DNA of 64,000 bases from CAYFQB01 sp964345225 (GCA_964345225.1 CAYFQB010000009.1:20695-84694); one strand, 5' to 3'; shown: positions 42,521 through 52,657, counted from the first letter of the stretch. A program made the numbers and translations. Notes: generated from the sequence alone by a model not told the origin.

Positions 42521-43408
42521 TTAAGTATTTATTTGTACAACAGAGGTTAAATGCATATCTTTTTCTGTTATAATATCCCAGACATCTGGAGTTGAAAGCA
42601 ATTTTTTCAAAAGTCTTATATTTGTTGAATGTCCTGATTTATTTGCGATAATATGGCCATATATAGGAAAGCCAATAAGAGAGAAATCTCCAATAGAATC
42701 AAGTATTTTATGGCGTACCAATTCATCTTCGAATCTTAATTTCGAAGAGTTTAGTATTCCGTTTTCTCCTAGTACAATAGCATTGTCAAGTGAGCCACCC
42801 TTTGCAAAGCCATTTGTACGGAGATATTCAATATCCTTTAAAAATCCGAATGTTCTTGCAGGGGCTATTTCACTCACAAAGGTTTCCTCAGTAATTTCAA
42901 GACTGAGTCTCTGTTCTCCGATACCGTAATGTTTGAATGATATGCTGTATGTTATGCGTGTGCCATTGTATGGAAATAGAGCTACTTTTGTGATGCCATC
43001 CTCAAAAATAAATGGTCTTGTTATTCTTAAAAATGGTCTTTTTTTGCCCTGTTTGGCAATGCCGGCTTTCAGTATAATATTTATTAATTCAGTTGAGCTA
43101 CCATCCAAAATAGGTATCTCGGGGCCGTTTACTTCTAAAAAAATATTGTCTATTCCGAGTCCGGCAAGGGCGGATAAGATGTGCTCAACTGTCCTGATCT
43201 TGACCCCGTTATTCCCGATCGTAGTTGCAAAAGCGGTATCAATTACTGAACTTACATTAGCTTTTATAAATGTATTTTTGTCTTTTCTTATGAACGTTAT
43301 CCCCGCATCTCTTGGAGCAGGTCTCAGTACTACTTTTGCGTATTTGCCAGTATGCAGACCTATGCCTTCAAAGCTTACTTCATGTTTTATAGTTCTCTGT
43401 AAACGCAT
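42521..43408 (-). CDS. lpxC: UDP-3-O-acyl-N-acetylglucosamine deacetylase
   Basis: 295 residues from ATG 43408 (MRLQRTIKHEVSFEGIGLHTG); an upstream TTG at 43432 is less likely. Zinc and catalytic motifs are present: TVEHILSALAGLGIDN, ARTFGFLKDIEYL, LDNAIVLG, RHKILDSIGDFSLIG and NKSGHSTNIRLLK. It removes the N-acetyl group in the committed step of lipid A synthesis, which shows that the organism has a lipopolysaccharide outer membrane. tldD lies upstream on the same strand with a 127-base gap. Confidence 0.95.
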   Translation of the reverse strand: MRLQRTIKHEVSFEGIGLHTGKYAKVVLRPAPRDAGITFIRKDKNTFIKANVSSVIDTAFATTIGNNGVKIRTVEHILSALAGLGIDNIFLEVNGPEIPILDGSSTELINIILKAGIAKQGKKRPFLRITRPFIFEDGITKVALFPYNGTRITYSISFKHYGIGEQRLSLEITEETFVSEIAPARTFGFLKDIEYLRTNGFAKGGSLDNAIVLGENGILNSSKLRFEDELVRHKILDSIGDFSLIGFPIYGHIIANKSGHSTNIRLLKKLLSTPDVWDIITEKDMHLTSVVQINT

Positions 43409-43535
43409 AATTCCAGGTTTTGAATTAAGCAAATTTGGTGCCAGATAATATTTGCTTATTTATCAATGATTGTTATTGAAGGAAGTGTTGATAAATATCC
43501 TCAGATGTATAATGTTCGACACAGTTCTGACTATC

Positions 43536-44924
43536 CTATGATTCGTATGCCCCGCCTACAACAATCTCCGGAATCCTGATTGTCGGCATTGCGTCAGAGA
43601 CAGGGACACCCTGTGAATCTTTTCCGCATGTACCGATGGCAAATCCAAGGTCATTACCAACCATATCTATTGATTTTAGGATTTGAGGACCATTTCCGGT
43701 TAAGGTTGCTTCTCTTACAGGTTCACCTTTTTTCCCTTTTTCGATCAGGTAACCTTCCTGTACATCAAAAACAAAATCACCAGTTACAGTATTAACCTGG
43801 CCGCCACCCATTTTCTCGACAAGAAGACCTTTTTCCAGTGAGCTTAATATCTGCGCAGTAGATGTCTCTCCCTCTGAAATATAAGTATTTGACATCCTTG
43901 GTATCGGGCGATGTTTGTATGACTCACGTCTGCCATTGCCTGTTGACCGGGCACCATATTTCATAGCATTAAGCCTGTCATACATGTATTTCTTTAACAC
44001 TCCATTCTGAACAAGTACGGTCCTCTGTGATGGTGTACCTTCATCGTCAAACCTGTATGAACCTCTTTTCTGTGCGAGTGTAGAGTCATCTATAACTGTG
44101 ATGAGTTTTGATGCAACCTGAATGCCGATTTTGTTAGAGAATACCGAGAGCCCCTGCTGTGCAAGGTCTGCCTCAAGACCATGACCGATGGCTTCATGAA
44201 TCAAGGTACCTCCCGCATTTGATGATATTACAACTGGCATTCTACCCCCAGGTGCTCTCCTGGCATCAAGCATCATTATAGCTCTCTTTGCTGCCTTCAG
44301 ACTTAGATCTTCAATATCATATTCATCAAAAAGTTCAAATCCCAAAAGCCCGCCGATAGGTTCATATCCTGTCTGAATAATATCTCTATGAACTGCAATT
44401 ACCTGGATGATCGCAGTCGTATAAATCCTTTCGTCTTCCACAACAGAACCATCTGATGTTGCAATCTGTGTCTTATGTATTGAGTCTCTGTAGATTACAG
44501 TAACCTGCTTTATCCTGTTGTCAAAACCTCTTGCGATACTGTCAGCCTTCCTCACAATCGATATTTTCCTGTTTAAGGGGATGTCATCTGGAAACAATTT
44601 TATATTGAAATCTACAGAAGGCTTCTTGATATTCAGGTCAATTATTGAATTAAAAGATTTTTCTTTAGCGGCTTTGCTTACTTCAGCAGCAGCCTGCATC
44701 AAGGCCTTTTTTGTAAGATTGTTACTAAAAGCATAAGCGGTCTTGCCATTATATATCAGCCGTATACCTGCACCTGCTTCTGTCCCTGTTATGTTTTTTT
44801 CCAATTTGCTGTCTTCAATGGTAAGTGAAGTCTGTTTTCGATGTTCTGTAAAAACCTCAGCATATTCTCCGCCTCTTGAAAGAGCCTTTTTAATTAAGTT
44901 AATCTGAAGTTCTTTATCAAGCAT
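43536..44924 (-). CDS. tldD: TldD-family metalloprotease
   Basis: 462 residues. The family metal motif is HEAIGHGLEAD, with supporting ARRAPGGRMPVVISSNAGGTLI before it, and FDDEGTPSQRTVLVQNGVLKKYMYDRLNAMKYG and NGRRESYKHRPIPRMSNTY after it. TldD works with TldE in trimming peptides, for example in microcin maturation and antitoxin turnover. No tldE is adjacent. AAAGGA lies upstream of the ATG. Confidence 0.93.
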   Translation of the reverse strand: MLDKELQINLIKKALSRGGEYAEVFTEHRKQTSLTIEDSKLEKNITGTEAGAGIRLIYNGKTAYAFSNNLTKKALMQAAAEVSKAAKEKSFNSIIDLNIKKPSVDFNIKLFPDDIPLNRKISIVRKADSIARGFDNRIKQVTVIYRDSIHKTQIATSDGSVVEDERIYTTAIIQVIAVHRDIIQTGYEPIGGLLGFELFDEYDIEDLSLKAAKRAIMMLDARRAPGGRMPVVISSNAGGTLIHEAIGHGLEADLAQQGLSVFSNKIGIQVASKLITVIDDSTLAQKRGSYRFDDEGTPSQRTVLVQNGVLKKYMYDRLNAMKYGARSTGNGRRESYKHRPIPRMSNTYISEGETSTAQILSSLEKGLLVEKMGGGQVNTVTGDFVFDVQEGYLIEKGKKGEPVREATLTGNGPQILKSIDMVGNDLGFAIGTCGKDSQGVPVSDAMPTIRIPEIVVGGAYES

Positions 44925-44994
44925 ATAGTCCTTTCTGTAACTGATTTATCATTTCCTAATTTGATAAAGTAAGTTATTATAACATTAAATAAAA

Positions 44995-45200
44995 CAGGCA
45001 TAGGTAGAGGTAGAGGTTAAAGAGCAAAAAGTAGGAAGTAAGCACTAGGAAGTAGGCAGTAAAAATAAAAGATAAAAGGAAAGTAAGTGGTGAGGAGTAA
45101 AAAGAACGCCATGCGCCGAGCGCCTTGCGCCATGCAATGAATAAACGGGCGTCGTAACCGTGACCGAATGACGTAACCGTTTAGTTTGCTAAAGACAAAG
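44995..45200. repeat. Composite heptamer repeat cluster G, in the 44925-45254 gap
   Basis: Forward order and in 7-base phase: GTAGGAA/GTAAGCA/CTAGGAA/GTAGGCA/GTAAAAA, later GTGAGGA/GTAAAAA/GAACGCC/ATGCGCC/GAGCGCC/TTGCGCC/ATGCAAT/GAATAAA/CGGGCGT, then CGTAACCGTGACCG and ATGACGTAACCGTTTAG. No gene is seen in the gap. Confidence 0.88.
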
Positions 45201-45254
45201 GGTAAATAATAATTTGGGATTTGGTAATTGTAATTTAATTAACAGGAGGAAATT

Positions 45255-46040
45255 ATGCCATTGTTTGGTGTAATTAGCGGAAGTGGCCTGTATGACATTC
45301 CAGGGCTGGAGATTATAGATTCAGTAAAGATTAGTACTCCCTATGGAAAGACTTCAGATGATTACAGAATAGGATCTTTATCAGGGAAGGAGATTGCTTT
45401 TTTACCAAGGCACGGTTCAGTACATCACATTCAGCCACATAAAATAAATTACAAGGCAAATATATGGGGATTTAGAGACCTGGGCATTAAGAGAATTATA
45501 TCGATAGGTGCTTCAGGTGGAATAAGCAGTGAAATGAAGCCTGGCGTTATAGCTGTACCGGATCAATTAATTGATAAAACAGTCGGCAGGCAATCTACGT
45601 TCTATGATGAAGATGAGGTTGTTCATGTTGATTTTACCGAGCCATTTTGTTCTGACCTGAGGAAATATATTTTTGCTGCTGCAGATAAATCTGGAGTTGC
45701 TGTAACTAAAGAAGGGACCTATATATGTACTGAAGGGCCGAGACTTGAAACAGCGGCAGAGATTAAGGCCTTTTCGATATCAGGAGCTGATATGGTTGGA
45801 ATGACAGTAATGCCTGAAGCCGTGCTATCAAGAGAATTAGAGATATGTTTTGCATGTATATCAGTTATAACTAACTATGCTGCTGGAATTACAGGTAAGA
45901 AACTGACTACAACAGAGGTTATCGAGATGATGCAGGCATCTACTGAAAAACTTAAATCAATATTAAAAAGCTTTTTTGCCTTAGATTTCTCGTCACCTGC
46001 TTGCTCGTGCGGTCAGGCCTTAGAAGATGCAAAAATGTAA
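45255..46040 (+). CDS. 5'-methylthioadenosine / methylthioinosine phosphorylase family
   Basis: 261 residues with an ideal ribosome binding site (AGGAGG, 5 bases before the ATG). The fold marks are GVISGSGLYDIPG, FLPRHGSVHHIQPHKINYKANIWGFRDLG, GASGGISSEMKPGVIAVPDQLIDKT, EGPRLETAAEIKAFS and GADMVGMTVMPEAVLSRE. It cleaves methylthionucleosides with phosphate for sulfur and purine salvage. The base-recognition stretch is TNYAAGI rather than the TDYD form of adenine-specific enzymes, which favours a 6-oxopurine such as methylthioinosine. Confidence 0.88.
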   Translation: MPLFGVISGSGLYDIPGLEIIDSVKISTPYGKTSDDYRIGSLSGKEIAFLPRHGSVHHIQPHKINYKANIWGFRDLGIKRIISIGASGGISSEMKPGVIAVPDQLIDKTVGRQSTFYDEDEVVHVDFTEPFCSDLRKYIFAAADKSGVAVTKEGTYICTEGPRLETAAEIKAFSISGADMVGMTVMPEAVLSRELEICFACISVITNYAAGITGKKLTTTEVIEMMQASTEKLKSILKSFFALDFSSPACSCGQALEDAKM

Positions 46041-46088
46041 AGCTTCCTGGGATATTCTAGGATATTCTGGCAGCCTTAAGGTAAAATA

Positions 46089-47465
46089 TTGATTATGCAG
46101 TCGATCCTTTTAGCCGAAGATAAAGAATCAATGGCACAGATGCTTAAGGAAACCCTTGAATCCGCAGGGTACAGAGTTGTTATTGCCAGGGATGGAATGG
46201 AAGGCATTAAACAAATTAAGGAGAATAATTTTAATCTTGTGCTGTCGGATTTAAAACTTCCCAAGAAAGACGGTATCGATGTTCTCAAGGCAGCAAAAGC
46301 AGAAAACCCGTTAACGCCTGTTATAGTTATGACAGCTTATGGAACGATTGAGATTGCTGTGAAAGCAATTAAAGAGGGTGCATTTGATTTCATAACCAAA
46401 CCTTTTGATACTGACCATTTACTGTTACTTATAAGGCGGGCACTTGAGACACAGAGGCTGCGTACGGAAAATATTCTTCTCAAGGATGAATTGGCATCGA
46501 AGTTTGGAATTCCCCAAATAATAGGTAACAGTCGCGGTATAACCGAAGTTGCCGAAAAAGTACAGAAGGTCACTTCTACCAAGACAACTGTACTTCTGCT
46601 TGGTGAAAGCGGCACGGGAAAGGAGCTTTTTGCAAGGGCTGTTCACAACCTGAGTCCAAGAAGTGAATATCCTTTTGTTCCCATTAACTGTGCTGCAATA
46701 CCCAGAGAGCTTCTTGAGTCAGAACTCTTTGGCCATGAAAAAGGTTCTTTCACAGGGGCAGATGCAAAAAAACCGGGAAAGTTTGAGTTTGCTGATAAAG
46801 GTACAATATTCCTGGATGAGATCGCTGAAATGGATCTATCACTACAGGCAAAGATTCTAAGGGTAATACAGGAGGGTGAAATTGAGCATGTGGGAGGCAT
46901 AAAGCCTATTGAGATTGATGTAAGAATAATCGCAGCGAGCAATAAAGATATTGAAAATGCGGTGGAGGAAAAGCTGTTCAGGGAAGATCTATTCTACAGA
47001 TTAAATGTGTTTCCAATAGTAATACCGCCATTAAGGGAGAGAAAGGATGACATTCCTCTTCTAACTGAATATTTTATTGGTAAATATTGTACTGAGTTGA
47101 AAACGGCGGTAAAAAGTATTTCAGATAATGCACTTGATATATTAATGAATCATCCATGGAAAGGTAATGTAAGGGAACTGGAAAACTGTATAGAGAGGGC
47201 GATTATTCTCTGTGACGGTGATAGAATTACTGCTGATCATATTACACTAAATACGCAGGCTCCTGTCCAAAGCACTTTGAGGAATATCCCAATGGATGGG
47301 ACACTGGAGGATGTCTCGAAAGAGGCTATGAGAATTGCCGAGACACAGCGAATAATAAGGGCTTTAGAAGAAACAAAAGGTAATAAGAGCAAGGCATCAG
47401 AGATATTACAGGTCAGTTATAAGACACTTCTGACCAAGATAAAAGAATACGGGATCGAATATTAG
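46089..47465 (+). CDS. NtrC-type sigma54-dependent response regulator
   Basis: 458 residues from TTG 46089 (AAGG seven bases upstream); ATG 46095 is the alternative. The receiver is complete (E10-D11, phosphoacceptor D54 in LVLSDLKLPKKDG, then VMTAYG and TKPFD). The AAA+ domain has LGESGTGKE, the sigma54-contact loop as GSFTGA, and FLDEIAEMDLSLQAKILRVIQEGE. A Fis-type helix-turn-helix ends it. It activates sigma54 promoters when phosphorylated. The cognate kinase is not in the neighbourhood, so targets are unknown. Confidence 0.93.
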   Translation: MIMQSILLAEDKESMAQMLKETLESAGYRVVIARDGMEGIKQIKENNFNLVLSDLKLPKKDGIDVLKAAKAENPLTPVIVMTAYGTIEIAVKAIKEGAFDFITKPFDTDHLLLLIRRALETQRLRTENILLKDELASKFGIPQIIGNSRGITEVAEKVQKVTSTKTTVLLLGESGTGKELFARAVHNLSPRSEYPFVPINCAAIPRELLESELFGHEKGSFTGADAKKPGKFEFADKGTIFLDEIAEMDLSLQAKILRVIQEGEIEHVGGIKPIEIDVRIIAASNKDIENAVEEKLFREDLFYRLNVFPIVIPPLRERKDDIPLLTEYFIGKYCTELKTAVKSISDNALDILMNHPWKGNVRELENCIERAIILCDGDRITADHITLNTQAPVQSTLRNIPMDGTLEDVSKEAMRIAETQRIIRALEETKGNKSKASEILQVSYKTLLTKIKEYGIEY

Positions 47466-47568
47466 TATTTGTGAAATAAATTTTAAATTGGCTATTTTGG
47501 ATTGTAGATTTTGGATTAAAATGCAATCTGCTTTATGCAATTGATAGTTTTGAGTTTATTTTGTTGTC

Positions 47569-47598
47569 TTGACAGCATAAATTCCATGTAATTATTAT
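47569..47598 (+). promoter_or_regulatory. Possible promoter of the 47606 gene
   Basis: TTGACA (47569-47574) and TATTAT (47593-47598) with an 18-base spacer. The start codon is only eight bases further on, so the transcript would be nearly leaderless. Confidence 0.45.
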
Positions 47599-47605
47599 AA
47601 AAATC

Positions 47606-48265
47606 ATGAAGAAAGTATTTAAATTAACACTGCTTTTTCTGTTTCTGTTTTCTGCATCTATATTTTCTTTTACTGCCACAGCTGAAGAGGTCAAGAAAGA
47701 TGACGACAAATTAAGTATAGAAGAGCAGGAAAAAAAGGCAATGGAGGCATTTCATAAGATACTGGAGCTTACCGAAAGTGTTGACAGAATGGCTGTTCTT
47801 TCCAAGATTGAAGCCTCATACAAAGATATTATTGACGAATATCCGGAAGCACCGTTAGCTCAGGAATGTTACTGGAGATTGTTGCTGATTTATCTTACGG
47901 ATTATAATCCGCCGGTTTTTGAAAAAGCCGAGAGTCTCCACAACGAATTTATAAAGAAATATCCGGATTCAAATATGAGGGATCTTCTTGATGATACACT
48001 CTCGAAGAGTTATTACAGGAACGCCAAATGGGAGAAACTCTTAAAGTTTTATACACCTGCTATCAAGCAGTTTATTGAAAAGGGAATTCTTATAAGACCA
48101 TTGGAGATGTTTATGTATTCAGAAGCAAAGTTGAATCTTGATGATCTTGTTGAGGCTGAAAAAGGTTATAAGATTGTTATTGCACTGTTTCCTGATTCAA
48201 GAGAGAGTATAATATCAAAAGATAGATTAGAAGAAATCAAAAAAAGAAAGCCAGAAGATAATTAA
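47606..48265 (+). CDS. Exported TPR-like protein
   Basis: 219 residues with a signal peptide ([20 protein letters not shown]..., cleavage near TATA-EE, residue 26). The mature part is helical, with TPR-like pairs such as [46 protein letters not shown] and [27 protein letters not shown], similar to periplasmic YbgF/BamD-type scaffolds. A specific partner cannot be named. yebC starts 14 bases after its stop, so the two are co-transcribed. Confidence 0.7.
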   Translation: MKKVFKLTLLFLFLFSASIFSFTATAEEVKKDDDKLSIEEQEKKAMEAFHKILELTESVDRMAVLSKIEASYKDIIDEYPEAPLAQECYWRLLLIYLTDYNPPVFEKAESLHNEFIKKYPDSNMRDLLDDTLSKSYYRNAKWEKLLKFYTPAIKQFIEKGILIRPLEMFMYSEAKLNLDDLVEAEKGYKIVIALFPDSRESIISKDRLEEIKKRKPEDN

Positions 48266-48279
48266 CTCTGGAGGAGCAT

Positions 48280-49035
48280 GTGTCAGGACATTCTAAATGG
48301 GCTCAGATAAAGCATAAAAAAGCGCATACAGACGCTAAAAGAGGGACTCTTTTTACTAAAATTGTCAAAGAGATATCGACTGCGGCGAGACTGGGAGGCG
48401 GAGACACTGCAGGTAATCCGAGATTACGCACAGCAATCGAAAAGGCGAAAGGTGTAAACATGCCGCACGATAATATTAAAAAAGCGATTATGAAGGGGAC
48501 CGGCGAGCTCCCCGGTGTTTCATATGAAGAATTTGTATACGAGGGATACGGACCTTCAGGCGTTGCAATAATGATTGAGGTTATGACTGAAAACAAGAAC
48601 AGGACTATTTCTGAAGTTAGACATATAATGTCTAAAAACGGAGGTAATCTCGGCGAAACAGGATGCGTTTCATGGCTGTTTGATAAGAAGGGATATATAT
48701 TGATTAATAAATCAAAGGCAACAGAGGACTCGGTTATGTCTATTGTACTTGATGCAGGTGCCGAGGATATGAAAAATGATCCTCAGGAAGACAACTATGA
48801 AGTAATCACTGCACCTGAGGATTATAGTTATGTAAAGGCTGCACTCGAAAAAGCGAATATTCCGATCGAATCTGCTGAGATAACAATGCTTCCAAAAAAT
48901 TATATGGTATTAGATGAAGAGGCAGCAGAACAGATGTTAAGACTTATAAATGCACTCGAGAACCAAGATGACGTTCAGAATGTATATGCCAATTTTGATA
49001 TCCCTGATGAGGTGGCAGAAAAGGTCGGCAGGTAG
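48280..49035 (+). CDS. yebC: YebC/PmpR-family (TACO1-like) protein
   Basis: 251 residues starting at GTG 48280, with GGAGG five bases upstream. The N-terminus [37 protein letters not shown] is diagnostic, followed by [25 protein letters not shown] and [33 protein letters not shown]. The family was annotated as transcription regulators and is now linked to relief of ribosome stalling at difficult motifs. It usually sits beside ruvC, which is not present here. Confidence 0.95.
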   Translation: MSGHSKWAQIKHKKAHTDAKRGTLFTKIVKEISTAARLGGGDTAGNPRLRTAIEKAKGVNMPHDNIKKAIMKGTGELPGVSYEEFVYEGYGPSGVAIMIEVMTENKNRTISEVRHIMSKNGGNLGETGCVSWLFDKKGYILINKSKATEDSVMSIVLDAGAEDMKNDPQEDNYEVITAPEDYSYVKAALEKANIPIESAEITMLPKNYMVLDEEAAEQMLRLINALENQDDVQNVYANFDIPDEVAEKVGR

Positions 49036-49127
49036 AAGTTAGGTATAATATACAGAAATCTGTTCAAAATAAAAATTATCCTTTTGGAGAAGACTGATTA
49101 TAGGCTGACAACAGGAGAAAGAATAGA

Positions 49128-50600
49128 GTGAATAACGCATGCATTATACTTGCAGCTGGAATTGGAAAGAGAATGAGTTCGCCTGTTCCAAAGGTATTAC
49201 ACAGTATTTACGGGATTCCTATGCTTCAGTATGTTATCAATACAGCCCAGAAGCTGAAGCCGGAAAAAACTATCGTTATAGTTGGAAAACATGCCGATTT
49301 AATAAAAGAATCTATTGACTCTGAAAATGTTTTATTTGCATTACAGAAGAAACCAATGGGTACTGCACATGCGTTTTTATGTGCAAAAAAAGCATTGAAG
49401 AACTTCGAAGGGGTTCTTATTGTATTAAATGGAGATACACCTCTTGTAAGCCATAATACGATAAAGAAATTTCTGAGCCTGCACAGAAAAAATAAAAATA
49501 CGATTTCAGTCCTTTCATTTATTGCAACAGATCCTGACAATTATGGAAGGATTGTCAGGGATGATTCAGGACGGGTTTTATCTATAATCGAGGATAAAGA
49601 CGCCAACCATATGCAGAAAAAGATACATGAAGTAAACAGTGGGGTATATGCAATAGATTATAGTGCACTACATCTTCTTAAACAGATAAAAATAAACAGG
49701 TTGAAAGGCGAGTTTTATCTTACGGATATAGTAGGACTGTCTTTAAAGAAGGGATTAAAAACATCTGTTTATTGTATAGGTACAGAAGAAGAATTTATGG
49801 GGGTTAATACAAAGAATGAACTTTACCAGGCATCAAAGTTGATGAAGAGCCAGATAATTAACAAGTGGATTAATAAAGGGGTAAGTTTTATTGATACTGA
49901 TTCGGTTTTTATTCATCCTTATGCATATATTGGGGAAAGAACATTAATATATCCAAATGTATATATAGAGGGACATACTAGAATAGGTAGGGGGTCTACA
50001 ATTTACCCGAATGTAAGGATTAAAAGCAGCAATTTAGGGGATAAGGTAGTAATACAAGATTCAACAGTAATAGAAGACTCGACTGTAAAAAGCAGGGCTT
50101 CTGTTGGTCCATTTGCACGTGTCAGGCCTGGCTCTGAAATCGGTAGTAAGGCCAAGATAGGCAATTTTGTTGAACTTAAAAAGGCAATTATAGGGAAGAA
50201 GACCAGAGCTTCCCACCTGAGCTATCTAGGTGATACGAGAATCGGGAAAGGCGTTAATATAGGGGCAGGAACGATAACTTGCAACTATGACGGAGAAAAG
50301 AAGCATGTTACAATTATTGATGATAATGTTTTTGTTGGCAGTGATACCCAGCTTATTGCTCCAGTAAAAGTTGGAAAAGGTGCCTATATAGGCGCCAGCT
50401 CCACAATTACCAAGGATGTCCCTGCAGGAGCTCTTGCTTTGAGCAGGGTCAGTCAGAAGAATATAGAAAATTGGGCAAAGCGCAAGGCACTGCACCGTCT
50501 GGTACAGGGCAAGGTGCAAAGCAAAAAGCGCAAAAAAAAAGGAGTAGGCACTGAAAGGCAAGGAGCAGGGAGCAAGGGGCAAAGAGTAAGCAGCAAGTAG
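49128..50600 (+). CDS. glmU: Bifunctional UDP-GlcNAc pyrophosphorylase / GlcN-1-P acetyltransferase
   Basis: 490 residues from GTG 49128. The N-terminal uridylyltransferase has AGIGKRMSSPVPKVLHSI and LNGDTPLV; the C-terminal left-handed beta-helix has ARVRPGSEIGSKAKIGNFVELKKA, HLSYLGDTRIGKGVNIGAGTITCNYDG and VGSDTQLIAPVKVGKGAYIGASS. It makes UDP-GlcNAc for peptidoglycan and lipid A. The last ~30 residues (from about KVQSKKRKKKG to GAGSKGQRVSSK) are not part of the family; they are translated from a composite repeat that begins inside the gene. glmS follows. Confidence 0.95.
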   Translation: MNNACIILAAGIGKRMSSPVPKVLHSIYGIPMLQYVINTAQKLKPEKTIVIVGKHADLIKESIDSENVLFALQKKPMGTAHAFLCAKKALKNFEGVLIVLNGDTPLVSHNTIKKFLSLHRKNKNTISVLSFIATDPDNYGRIVRDDSGRVLSIIEDKDANHMQKKIHEVNSGVYAIDYSALHLLKQIKINRLKGEFYLTDIVGLSLKKGLKTSVYCIGTEEEFMGVNTKNELYQASKLMKSQIINKWINKGVSFIDTDSVFIHPYAYIGERTLIYPNVYIEGHTRIGRGSTIYPNVRIKSSNLGDKVVIQDSTVIEDSTVKSRASVGPFARVRPGSEIGSKAKIGNFVELKKAIIGKKTRASHLSYLGDTRIGKGVNIGAGTITCNYDGEKKHVTIIDDNVFVGSDTQLIAPVKVGKGAYIGASSTITKDVPAGALALSRVSQKNIENWAKRKALHRLVQGKVQSKKRKKKGVGTERQGAGSKGQRVSSK

Positions 50601-50735
50601 TAAAAAGAATGCCATGCGCCGAGCGCCTTGCGCCATGCGATGAGTAAACGGGCGTCGTTACCGAAACCGTTAGACGCAACCTTTTAGTTCGTACAGGGCA
50701 CGTAAAAGTATAAGTAAAGGTAAAGGCGCATGGTA
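50530..50735. repeat. Composite heptamer repeat cluster H, overlapping the 3' end of glmU
   Basis: GGAGTAGGCACTG...GGAGCAGGGAGCAAGGG text starts inside glmU. It is followed in 7-base phase by GTAAAAA/GAATGCC/ATGCGCC/GAGCGCC/TTGCGCC/ATGCGAT/GAGTAAA/CGGGCGT and then CGTTACCGAAACCG and TTAGACGCAACCTTTTAG. It occupies the whole glmU-glmS spacer. Confidence 0.88.
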
Positions 50736-50756
50736 TAAAGAGGATAAAGCGAAGAT

Positions 50757-52583
50757 ATGTGCGGAATAATAGGGTATATAGGAAGCAAAAACGCAGTTAC
50801 AGTTATTATGGAAGGTCTGAGGCGTCTTGAATACAGAGGTTATGATTCAGCCGGTATCGCCTTTTTTCAGGATAATAATATAGACGTTATAAGGTGCAGA
50901 GGCAAAATCAAGGATTTAACCTCTATTATTGAGACAAAAAATCTGACGAGCAATACAGCAATCGGCCATACGAGGTGGGCTACACACGGCAAACCATCTG
51001 AAGAAAATGCTCACCCACATAGATCAGACGGTATAGTTATAGCTCATAACGGCATAATAGAAAATTACCTTCTGCTTAAGAAGAAGTTGATTGAGAAAGG
51101 ATACGAATTTACATCAGAAACTGACACTGAAGTGCTTTGTCACCTTATCAGAGATTATTGCAATACCCTTCCACTTGAAGAGGCTGTCAGAGAGGCATTA
51201 AAGGAGGTAAAGGGTGCATATGCACTTGCTGTTATCAACGAAAATGAACCCAACAAGATTGTAGGTGTCCGGAAAGACAGCCCCCTTGTTGTAGGTCTTG
51301 GTGACGGGGAATATTTTATTGCATCGGACGTACCTGCATTTTTGAATTATTCAAGAGATGTAATGTTTCTTGATGAAGAAGAGATGGTTATACTAACCAA
51401 TGATGGTGTGTTTATTACAACTTTTGACGGCTCCCCTGTCCAGAAAGACGTTAAATCCATATCATGGGACTCTTCTATGGCGGAAAAGGGTGGATACAGG
51501 CATTTCATGCTTAAAGAGATATTCGAACAGCCGCGTTCTGTAAGCGATACAATAAGAGGAAGGTTTTCGATAGAGAGCGGCGAGATAAATATTGATGAAT
51601 TCGGGCTTTCCAGAGAAGTTTTTAAAAACACAAAAAAGATTTTTATAGTGGCATGTGGAACATCCTACCATGCATCTCTTACTGGTAAATATATGATAGA
51701 AGAACTAGCCAGAATCCCTGTTGAAGTAGATATTGCTTCAGAATTCAGATACAGAAGGCCACTTATAGATTCTGATAGCTTAATGGTAGTTATTACCCAG
51801 TCAGGTGAAACTGCCGATACACTTGCTGCACAGAGGGAAGCAAAGAAAATGGGTGCAAAAATACTCACTATATGTAATGTAGTTGGGAGCACGTCTGCAA
51901 GAGAAGCAGATGCTGTTTTTTACACACATTCAGGACCTGAAATAGGTGTTGCATCAACCAAGTCCTTTCTTACACAGATTGCAACCCTTTATCTATTGGC
52001 TATAGCATTGGGGCAACTTAGGGGAGTTATAAACGAAGAGAAGTCAAAGGAATTATTGAATGAACTTCTTATACTTCCAGGGAAAATAGAAAAGGCGCTT
52101 GCTACAGATGAGGCAATAAAGGAAATTGCGAGAAGTTGCTTTAAAGCAAAAGGATTTATATATCTCGGTAGAAACATTAACTATCCCATTGCCCTTGAGG
52201 GAGCGCTGAAATTAAAGGAGATATCCTATATTCATGCAGAGGGATATCCTGCCGGAGAAATGAAACATGGGCCAATTGCTCTGATTGATGAGGAGCTTCC
52301 TGTTGTTGTTATTGTTCCCAAAGACAATCTCTACGAAAAAATGATAACCGGGATACAGGAGGTTAATAGCAGGGGTGGCAAAGTTATTTCGATTTCAAAT
52401 GAAAGTAGTGGTGAGGTCTGTGAGATCTCAAAAAACTGTATCCTTATCCCGGATTCAAATAGATATTTAACTTCTATAATTATTGCGGTACCCCTTCAGT
52501 TACTCGCTTATCATATAGGCGTGCTAAGAGGTTGTGACGTAGATCAGCCGAGAAACCTTGCAAAAAGCGTTACAGTCGAATAA
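50757..52583 (+). CDS. glmS: Glutamine-fructose-6-phosphate aminotransferase
   Basis: 608 residues, normal length. Catalytic cysteine C2 (MCGIIGYIGSKNAVTVI), LEYRGYDSAGIAF and GHTRWATHGKPSEENAHPH mark the glutaminase half; two SIS domains follow (FIVACGTSYHASLTGKYMIEELA; TQSGETADTLAAQREAK) and the C-terminus DQPRNLAKSVTVE is typical. It makes glucosamine-6-phosphate, the entry step to UDP-GlcNAc, with glmU upstream in the same direction. No glmS ribozyme is seen in the leader, which is filled by repeat DNA. Confidence 0.96.
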   Translation: MCGIIGYIGSKNAVTVIMEGLRRLEYRGYDSAGIAFFQDNNIDVIRCRGKIKDLTSIIETKNLTSNTAIGHTRWATHGKPSEENAHPHRSDGIVIAHNGIIENYLLLKKKLIEKGYEFTSETDTEVLCHLIRDYCNTLPLEEAVREALKEVKGAYALAVINENEPNKIVGVRKDSPLVVGLGDGEYFIASDVPAFLNYSRDVMFLDEEEMVILTNDGVFITTFDGSPVQKDVKSISWDSSMAEKGGYRHFMLKEIFEQPRSVSDTIRGRFSIESGEINIDEFGLSREVFKNTKKIFIVACGTSYHASLTGKYMIEELARIPVEVDIASEFRYRRPLIDSDSLMVVITQSGETADTLAAQREAKKMGAKILTICNVVGSTSAREADAVFYTHSGPEIGVASTKSFLTQIATLYLLAIALGQLRGVINEEKSKELLNELLILPGKIEKALATDEAIKEIARSCFKAKGFIYLGRNINYPIALEGALKLKEISYIHAEGYPAGEMKHGPIALIDEELPVVVIVPKDNLYEKMITGIQEVNSRGGKVISISNESSGEVCEISKNCILIPDSNRYLTSIIIAVPLQLLAYHIGVLRGCDVDQPRNLAKSVTVE

Positions 52584-52657
52584 CAAATTACAATTAACAA
52601 TTGATAAGTAAACAGTAGATTTAATTGTAAATTTTTTGTTATTATAGTTAGTCATTT

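Noticed and set aside
50601..50756. glmS ribozyme in the glmS leader
   Set aside because: The spacer is filled by composite repeat and shows none of the ribozyme core sequence.
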